Part shown: positions 31,981 through 37,352 of the stretch, piece after piece
Layout of the letters: every line of letters begins with the position of its first letter
Numbering within the stretch: position 1 is the stretch's first letter
From: Eubacteriaceae bacterium
GTDB taxonomy: Bacteria > Bacillota > Clostridia > Peptostreptococcales > Anaerovoracaceae
Assembly (NCBI GenBank): GCA_022652985.1
Contig: JALCRY010000020.1
Span: forward strand, 1 to 37,352
Reading direction: 5' to 3'
Length of the DNA: 37,352 nt
Notes under the pieces: generated by a model
Seen by the model: only the letters and a program-made list of their open reading frames with translations
Database searches by the model: none
Told to the model about the DNA's origin: nothing
Program-made: the position numbers and the translations under genes

Positions 31981-33461
31981 CAGAGACTTGCCTCCAGTTT
32001 TCTTCTGTCCGTTTTTCCGTTAGGTGTCATCGGCAGACTGTCGACGAAAACTATCTTCTTCGGCACCATATATTTCGGGAGCCGTTCGCGCAGCTCATTC
32101 CTGATCTTCTGCCTGTCCTCGAACGTCCCTTCAGCGCCTTCATCCGTGATGAACGCCGCCAGATTCTTTATCCGGTCGCCGTCTCTGTCCGGGATCACAG
32201 CCGCCGCCTTCACGCCGTCCAGTCCGAGCAGGTTCTGTTCGATATCGCCGAGCTCGATCCTGTAGCCATGGAATTTCACCTGGAAATCGATCCTGCCCCT
32301 GTAATAAAGCAGTCCGTCTTCGAAGTATCCCGAGTCGCCGGTGCGGTAACAGCGTCTTCCTTCTCCGTCCGTGTAAAATGCTTTGGCTGTTTTCTCCGGC
32401 TCGCGGAAATATCCCGTACTCAGCGTGTCGCCCGCAATGATTATTTCCCCGTCCTGAATGAATATATCCGTGCCCGGCTTCACCGCCCCGATAGGGAGCG
32501 CCCTGCCGGATGCAGTCATTGCCGCAGTAATAACAGTGCCCGTCACCGCGCAGGTGGATTCGGTCGGCCCGTAGGTGTTGATCACCAGTGCGTCGGGGAA
32601 CCTCTCCGCCAGCCTTTTGGCCGTGCGCACGCTCAGAGTTTCTCCGCAGAACATGAACGCTTTCATCTTCGGCAGCAATGTCTGATCGAACGACTGATCC
32701 GCCAGACAGAGTTCCGCGAAAGAAGGCGTGGACACCCAGTATTCCAGTCCGCCCTCGCGCATATATTCCAGCATCAGGCTGTGATCGTTCTGCATCTTCT
32801 TCTCGATGCACCGCAGCGTTCCGCCGTTGGCAAGACAAGTATAGAGATCCATTACCGAGAGGTCGAAAGAGAACGGCGCCTGGTTCAGGAAAACTGCTCC
32901 GGCCTTTTCCTCTCTGCCCGTCCCGAGGTCCGATGTCCATTCGGCGAAATTGGAAACGTCCGCGTATGTGATCTGCACGCCTTTCGGTTTTCCGGTACTG
33001 CCTGACGTGAAGATAATGTAGAATACATCATCGGGCTTCACCCATGATTCTTGCCCCGCCGGCTCGCAGTTTTCAGCCGCGTTTCTTATTTCCTCAGGCC
33101 CCGCGATATGCATATCTTCCGGGAAGCCCGCGCACCCCGCGAAATCCTCTGTAGCAAGCATTACTGCATTCCCCACTGTCGAAACGATGTCGCAGATCCT
33201 CTCGTCCGCCATTGACGTGTCGACCGGACAATAAGCCCGCCCCGATTTCACGCAGGCCAGAAAGCACACAAGCATCAGCGGATCCTTGTGCCCGTACACC
33301 GCGACCGGTGTCTTGCTGTCATTAAGTTTTTCATTCAGCCATGAGGCCAGTCTGTCTGATTTGTCCCACAGATCGCCGTAGGTCATTTCTCCCCGCAGCG
33401 AGTGGACCGCGATGCGTTCCGGGAAATTCCCGGCCGCTTTTTCAATCCTGTCTAGTATCAT
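31980..33461 (-). CDS. dltA: D-alanine--D-alanyl carrier ligase DltA
   Basis: A 493-aa cytoplasmic ANL-family ligase that adenylates D-alanine and loads it onto DltC. Motifs include FTSGSTGKPKGVQITY (about 150-165), NTYGPTESTCAVTG (about 290-303), YRTGDSGYFEDGLLYYRGRIDFQVKFHGYRIE (about 370-401, cited in parts: YRTGDSGYF and GRIDFQVKFHGYRIE) and the C-terminal Lys in PNGKTDRRKL. It is first of the dlt operon. An extended -10 promoter lies upstream. Its DltA identity rests on the order of neighbouring dltB, dltC and dltD as well as sequence. Confidence 0.96.
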   Translation of the reverse strand: MILDRIEKAAGNFPERIAVHSLRGEMTYGDLWDKSDRLASWLNEKLNDSKTPVAVYGHKDPLMLVCFLACVKSGRAYCPVDTSMADERICDIVSTVGNAVMLATEDFAGCAGFPEDMHIAGPEEIRNAAENCEPAGQESWVKPDDVFYIIFTSGSTGKPKGVQITYADVSNFAEWTSDLGTGREEKAGAVFLNQAPFSFDLSVMDLYTCLANGGTLRCIEKKMQNDHSLMLEYMREGGLEYWVSTPSFAELCLADQSFDQTLLPKMKAFMFCGETLSVRTAKRLAERFPDALVINTYGPTESTCAVTGTVITAAMTASGRALPIGAVKPGTDIFIQDGEIIIAGDTLSTGYFREPEKTAKAFYTDGEGRRCYRTGDSGYFEDGLLYYRGRIDFQVKFHGYRIELGDIEQNLLGLDGVKAAAVIPDRDGDRIKNLAAFITDEGAEGTFEDRQKIRNELRERLPKYMVPKKIVFVDSLPMTPNGKTDRRKLEASL

Positions 33462-33486
33462 ATCTCATTCACATCCTTTGAACTTT

Positions 33487-33499
33487 GCTGATTATACCA
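33487..33499 (-). promoter_or_regulatory. Extended -10 promoter of the dlt operon
   Basis: On the minus strand TGGTATAAT gives TATAAT (33491-33496) with a TGn extension, 30 nt upstream of the dltA ATG. No good -35 hexamer lies at 17 nt; TTGACA is seen but 28 nt away. Upstream there is an AT-rich stretch with TGTTAT/ATAACA motifs. Confidence 0.55.
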
Positions 33500-34130
33500 T
33501 ACGAAAAACAGCTATTTGGCTTTATGTCAAAAGTGTTATCAAAATGTTATGATTTGTTTATTTATGTTAGAAATGGGGCCGGCAGCGATGCGTCAGCGGC
33601 AGTAATGGCCCGGGGGGATAACTGCCGATGCAGCGGCGTCAGCAGCAGCTGCGGTGACTGTGGCAGCGATGTGTCAGCAGCGGCGCGGGATCCGGTGCCG
33701 GCGACGAACAAACGCTTAAATCGGGAATTCATCGATCCGCCCGCAGCGGGGGGCTGGCAAACGTTGGAAAATGCGGCACACTTTCCGACTTTCCGGAAAT
33801 TTGCGCCACACTTTTCCCTCTATTTACATATTTTACCAGCTATGGGGTAGGAAGGTGGTGCAGATTTCCGGCTTCCTCGGATTTGCACCACAATCCACTG
33901 GGCTGCAGCGGTTGAGCGGGCGCTCATCAGACATTTTCACCTCCGCTCCGTCAGCGAGGGGCCTCAAACGTTGAAAAAGGTGGTGCAAATCTTGACATCC
34001 TGCCAATCTGCACCACCTTTACTTCATTATTAATTTCTCGCCGGCCGCTTCTCATCAGAATCCCGGCAGGCCCCGGATCTCTTCCGGCAGGCCCCAAATT
34101 TTTTCCTTATTTGACTTCGCCGCAGGCCGC
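33500..34130. other. Long non-coding spacer with repeats
   Basis: No supported gene lies here. The left part is GC-rich and low-complexity, with GGCAGCGATGCGTCAGCGGC (33581-33600) repeated with two changes at 33662-33681. The centre holds a degenerate half-unit (about 33730-33818) and copy B of the hairpin repeat (33855-34020). The right part holds CCGGCAGGCCCC twice (34063-34074, 34084-34095). Confidence 0.65.
33855..34020. repeat. Structured intergenic repeat, copy B
   Basis: This has the same architecture as 25887-26054. The left hairpin is GTGGTGCA/TGCACCAC (33855-33891), and the right hairpin is AAAGGTGGTGCA/TGCACCACCTTT (33976-34020). The middle shares GGGCTGCAGCGGTTGAG and CGTTGAAAA with copy A and is of equal length (about 80 nt). 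A degenerate extra unit (CAAACGTTGGAAAATGCGGC and a GCGCCACAC) lies directly upstream. Confidence 0.8.
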
Positions 34131-35525
34131 TTATTTGATCTCGTTGCCCGGGAACTGAGGTACTCCCTTGAGAGCCTCGTTGATTTCCTCATCCGTAGGG
34201 ATGTAGTCCGTCATTTTTCCGTCATTGAATGCCTGATATGCGTACATGTCGAAGTATCCTGTTCCGGTGAGTCCGAATACGATATTCTTTTCCTCGCCGG
34301 TCTCCTTGCACTTGAGAGCTTCGTCTATTGCCGCTCTGATGGCGTGGCTGCTCTCCGGTGCCGGCAGAATTCCTTCGCAGCGGGCAAAATCTTCCGCCGC
34401 CTGGAATACCTCTGTCTGCTTGTAGCTTATCGGCTTGATCCTGCCCTGGTCGTAAAGCTCAGAAATGATCGAGCTCATGCCATGGTATCTCAGGCCGCCC
34501 GCGTGATCAGCCGACGGAATGAATCCGCTGCCGAGTGTATACATTTTGGCGAGCGGGCATACCTTGCCGGTGTCGCAGAAGTCGTATACGTACTGGCCTC
34601 TTGTCAGGCTCGGGCATGATGCCGGCTCAACGCCGATGAACTCGTAGTTCTTTTCGCCTCTCAGGTTTTCGCCCATGAACGGTGAAATGAGTCCGCCGAA
34701 GTTCGATCCGCCGCCCATGCAGCCGATGATGATATCAGGCTCGATGTTGTATTTTCTCAATGCGCTCTGTGTCTCGAGGCCGATGATGCTCTGATGCAGT
34801 AATACCTGGGAAAGCACGCTTCCGAGCACGTATCTGTAGCCGTCGCTCTTGACCGCTTCTTCCACGGCTTCGGAAATGGCGCAGCCGAGGCTTCCGGTCG
34901 TTCCCGGATGTTCCGCCAGGATCTTCTTGCCGACCTCTGTCGTCTCGGAAGGAGACGGTGTGACATTTGCTCCGTAAGTTCTCATTACTTCGCGGCGGAA
35001 AGGCTTCTGCTCATATGAAACCTTTACCATGAATACCTTGCAGTCCAGTCCGAAATATGCGCAGGCCATCGACAGCGCAGTTCCCCACTGGCCGGCTCCT
35101 GTCTCAGTAGTAACGCCTTTCAGGCCCTGCTCCTTCGCATAGTAAGCCTGAGCGATCGCCGAGTTCAGCTTGTGGCTGCCGCTCGTGTTGTTGCCCTCGA
35201 ATTTGTAATAGATCTTGGCCGGTGTCTGCAGTTTTTCTTCGAGGCAGTAAGCCCTTACGAGAGGCGACGGTCTGTACATTTTGTAAAACTCGCGGATCTC
35301 TTCAGGAATGTCGATGTGTCTGTGGATCGTGTCGAGCTCCTGCTTTACGAGTTCCTTGCAGAAGATCGGTTCCAGCTCCTCAGCCGTAATAGGCTTCAGT
35401 GTTCCCGGATTGAGCAGCGGAGCCGGCTTTTTCTCCATATCGGCTCTGACGTTGTAATACTGAGTCGGCATTTCGTCCTCCGACAGGAAAATCTTATAAG
35501 GGATGTTTTCATTTGCACTTTTCAT
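34131..35525 (-). CDS. TrpB2-like tryptophan synthase beta chain
   Basis: A 464-aa PLP enzyme of the TrpB-like (TrpB2) group. PLP Lys lies in NTSGSHKLNSA (about 113-123), the catalytic Glu in TETGAGQWGTAL (about 140-151), the phosphate loop in GCMGGGSNFGG (about 268-278), and the C-terminal Ser region in FGLTGTGYFD. It joins indole and serine to make tryptophan. The longer N-terminus (KIFLSEDEMPTQYYNVRAD) and PESSHAI motif mark TrpB2 rather than TrpB1, and no trpA is adjacent, in line with a stand-alone indole-salvage role. It is under a T-box leader with a UGG specifier. The ribosome site is AAAGGAG. Confidence 0.93.
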   Translation of the reverse strand: MKSANENIPYKIFLSEDEMPTQYYNVRADMEKKPAPLLNPGTLKPITAEELEPIFCKELVKQELDTIHRHIDIPEEIREFYKMYRPSPLVRAYCLEEKLQTPAKIYYKFEGNNTSGSHKLNSAIAQAYYAKEQGLKGVTTETGAGQWGTALSMACAYFGLDCKVFMVKVSYEQKPFRREVMRTYGANVTPSPSETTEVGKKILAEHPGTTGSLGCAISEAVEEAVKSDGYRYVLGSVLSQVLLHQSIIGLETQSALRKYNIEPDIIIGCMGGGSNFGGLISPFMGENLRGEKNYEFIGVEPASCPSLTRGQYVYDFCDTGKVCPLAKMYTLGSGFIPSADHAGGLRYHGMSSIISELYDQGRIKPISYKQTEVFQAAEDFARCEGILPAPESSHAIRAAIDEALKCKETGEEKNIVFGLTGTGYFDMYAYQAFNDGKMTDYIPTDEEINEALKGVPQFPGNEIK

Positions 35526-35562
35526 TTTGTTTTTCTCCTTTCGTTTTGCGCGGACAGGAGGT

Positions 35563-35832
35563 AAATAAAAAATACTCCTATCCCAGTACTATCTGCTGGG
35601 ACAAGAGTCGATATCCTCTTGCGGTGCCACCCGGCTTGGCGCATTCACGCCCGCTCTGCGCATACAATCATATGCTCAATTTGTTCACGAAGTTTATTCT
35701 CCGTCTCACTTACTCGATCGCTCTTTCGGTTCGCCCTCGGGAGTCCATTCGGCTCTGCCTTTACATGCTGCCATCTCACCGCCGGCAGCTCTCTCCTATG
35801 CAAGCATCAGTGCTTACTTACCCTCCTTCAAA
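35563..35832 (-). promoter_or_regulatory. T-box riboswitch, tryptophan specifier
   Basis: On the minus strand the leader shows a stem I (GAGGGTAAGTAAGC..., AGAGAGCTGCCGGCGG, GGCAGC), a specifier region GAATGGACTCC with UGG (35745-35747), the T-box sequence GGGTGGCACCGC (about 35621-35632), and a terminator hairpin (35574-35606, 12 bp with two G-U pairs) followed by a T-run (35568-35573). Uncharged tRNA-Trp should favour read-through into the TrpB2 gene. A TATAAT lies upstream at 35855-35860. Confidence 0.92.
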
Positions 35833-35920
35833 GGTTTGGCTATATTTATTTTTTATTATATTAACAAATTATCACAAATTTGTCCAGCCTTTTTTGTGAT
35901 TTATTTCAAAAACTTGTTTG

Positions 35921-35957
35921 AAACGGCCGCACCTGTGATAAGCACAAGTGCAGCCGC
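35921..35957 (-). terminator. Terminator of the permease gene
   Basis: CGGCTGCACTTGTG and CACAGGTGCGGCCG (35924-35956) form a 14-bp stem with two G-U pairs, followed by TTTC and a later T-run. It lies about 27 nt below the permease stop and before the T-box. Confidence 0.75.
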
Positions 35958-35983
35958 CTCTTTATAATAATACTATTGAATTA

Positions 35984-37352
35984 TTAGCTTAGATCACTGT
36001 CTTTTTTGTAATCGACAGTTTCGAAGTCTACCTGGTCGTACGGAACGACTTTCGTATGATTGACCTTCTTATATATCAGATACATTCCGATGAAGATAGG
36101 TATCAGTCCGTAGTTCGAAAGGAAATTGAACCACGAGAAATTGTTGCCCTGGAATATCCACATATTCGCGAACAAAATCAGGCATATCGTTACGACCATG
36201 GAAATGATCGGCGCGGCAGGGAAGAACTTCGATCTGTATTTCAATTTGCTTACATCTTTTCCCTGAGCCACATAAGCTCTTCTGAATCTGTAATGGCAGA
36301 GGCCGATCCCGAACCAGGCGAAGAATGTCGCCACGCCGGAGAGCGTTACCAGAACCACATATATTTGTCCCGACCCGATGAGGGACGAGAAGAAAGCAGT
36401 ACACGCTATGAGCGTATTGAACAGCAGCGCGTTCATCGGCACCTGATGCTTATTGAGTTTTCCAAGTCCTTCAGGCGCTTTGCCTTCGCGCGCCATCGCG
36501 AACAGCATTCGCGTCGACGCGTACATGAGCGAGTTGCCTGCCGACAAAACGGACGTGAGTATTACTGCATTCATAAAGCTGGCGGCAAATGCCAGACCCG
36601 CACGGTAGAATACCACTGTGAACGGGCTGTAGGCGATATCCGTCGTGCTCGTCTTGAGCAGATTCGGATCATTGAACGGCACAAGGAAACTTATTACTAT
36701 GATTGCGAAAACGTAAAACAAAAGTATGCGCCAGAAAACCGTCTTGATAGCCTTAGGAACGTTCTTCTCAGGATTTTCCGATTCACCCGCGGCGATGCCG
36801 ACAAGCTCGGTGCCCGCGAAAGACCATCCTGCCAGGAACATTACTGTAAGCATTCCCGAGAAACCGCCGACAAACGGACCTGATTCGCCCGTAGCTGCAT
36901 CATGCAGGAATATATTGCTGAACCCCGGAGACGACCCTCCGACGATGCCGAAGATCATCAGAACTCCGACTACCAGGAAGATAATTATCGTTGCCACCTT
37001 GATGCTCGCGAACCAGAATTCACTTTCCCCGTACACCTTTGAGGAAAAGGCGTTCAGCAGGAATATCAGCACTAGGAACAGCATGCTCCACAGGGTCGCG
37101 TTCGTGTCAGGCAGCCAGAATCTTACGATCATGGAACCCGCAACGAGTTCCGCTGTAACTGTCGAAACACTCATCAGCCAGTAGTTCCAGCCGAGCGTGA
37201 ACCCCATTGCCGGATCCACATACCTTGTGGCATATGTCTCGAATGATCCGGAAAGAGGCAGTTCTGTCGCCATCTCCCCCAGAGACGACATCAGGAAATA
37301 TACGATAACTCCCATTATGATATACGAGCAGACGGCGCCGCCCGGGCCGCTC
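35984..37352 (-). CDS. Amino acid permease (APC family), 5' end outside window
   Basis: At least 456 residues with many hydrophobic segments. The frame runs open past the window's right edge: upstream of the first in-window ATG it reads SGPGGAVCSYIIMGV, which matches the usual (A/S)GPGGA loop of helix 1-2 in this family, so the gene continues beyond 37352. Family stretches include SSLGEMATELPLSGSFETYA, GFTLGWNYW, GWSFAGTELVGIAAGESENP and the SFLVPFND loop. Members (LysP, GabP and ProY-like) import amino acids by proton symport. The substrate is unknown. The closeness of a Trp T-box gene downstream is not proof of tryptophan transport. Confidence 0.93.
   Translation of the reverse strand, partial: SGPGGAVCSYIIMGVIVYFLMSSLGEMATELPLSGSFETYATRYVDPAMGFTLGWNYWLMSVSTVTAELVAGSMIVRFWLPDTNATLWSMLFLVLIFLLNAFSSKVYGESEFWFASIKVATIIIFLVVGVLMIFGIVGGSSPGFSNIFLHDAATGESGPFVGGFSGMLTVMFLAGWSFAGTELVGIAAGESENPEKNVPKAIKTVFWRILLFYVFAIIVISFLVPFNDPNLLKTSTTDIAYSPFTVVFYRAGLAFAASFMNAVILTSVLSAGNSLMYASTRMLFAMAREGKAPEGLGKLNKHQVPMNALLFNTLIACTAFFSSLIGSGQIYVVLVTLSGVATFFAWFGIGLCHYRFRRAYVAQGKDVSKLKYRSKFFPAAPIISMVVTICLILFANMWIFQGNNFSWFNFLSNYGLIPIFIGMYLIYKKVNHTKVVPYDQVDFETVDYKKDSDLS

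Noticed and set aside
31959-33005. A 348-aa plus-strand frame opposite dltA
   Set aside because: Shadow frame; dltA is well supported by motifs and operon context.
33485-33850. A 121-aa plus-strand frame in the dlt-trpB spacer
   Set aside because: It runs through the dlt promoter, low-complexity repeats and part of the hairpin repeat, with no ribosome site or family likeness.
35513-35899. A 128-aa plus-strand frame over the T-box
   Set aside because: The region is a complete T-box leader on the other strand; the frame is a by-product.

Overview
The window looks like chromosome of a low-to-mid GC, Gram-positive anaerobe of the class Clostridia (Bacillota). The basis is a complete dlt operon for D-alanylation of teichoic acids, a tryptophan T-box leader, FabK as the enoyl-ACP reductase with a FabT-type operator, AddB rather than RecC, and an electron-transfer module (TlpA-like lipoprotein, CXXC peptide, polyferredoxin) of a kind known from clostridia. 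Genus cannot be fixed from sequence alone.

Layout. 1-2.5 kb: remnant or edge of a plasmid- or ICE-like module on the minus strand (48-aa protein, 152-aa unknown protein, ParA, and a ParB cut off inside a conserved motif). 2.6-4.7 kb: greA-lysS housekeeping operon with its own consensus promoter. 4.7-9.4 kb: minus-strand operon of two paralogous long-chain acyl-CoA synthetases and an alanine/ornithine-racemase-type PLP protein. 9.5-11.4 kb: divergent mnmA-larE (tRNA thiolation enzyme plus sulfur-transferase relative). 11.5 kb: tRNA-Thr(CGT) with consensus promoter and terminator. 11.7-14.2 kb: EAL phosphodiesterase-receiver protein and an Hpt protein, a two-gene c-di-GMP/phosphorelay unit. 14.2-17.7 kb: addB without addA.

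17.7-24.9 kb: a fatty-acid-synthesis operon on the minus strand, read fabK-fabD-fabG-fabF-(11-residue-repeat Lys/Ala protein)-fabZ-(MarR/FabK-like fusion). It starts from a consensus promoter followed by a perfect FabT-type palindrome. The last gene fuses a FabT-like winged-helix domain to a nitronate-monooxygenase/FabK-type flavin barrel whose catalytic His is Thr. That suggests a repressor with a built-in ligand or flavin sensor acting on its own operon, and it is the most unusual system here. The Lys/Ala protein in the same operon has hendecad repeats and a C-terminal hydrophobic tail, as in lipid-surface-binding proteins.

25-29 kb: CYTH-domain protein, the TlpA/CXXC/polyferredoxin trio, a C39-like peptidase and a triple zinc-ribbon protein, separated by repeat-rich spacers. 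29.2-33.5 kb: dltA-dltB-dltC-dltD followed by a small membrane protein resembling DltX. 33.5-34.1 kb: long spacer with a structured hairpin repeat that also occurs at 25.9-26.05 kb. 34.1-37.35 kb: TrpB-like synthase under a Trp-specifier T-box, and an APC amino-acid permease that runs off the right edge.
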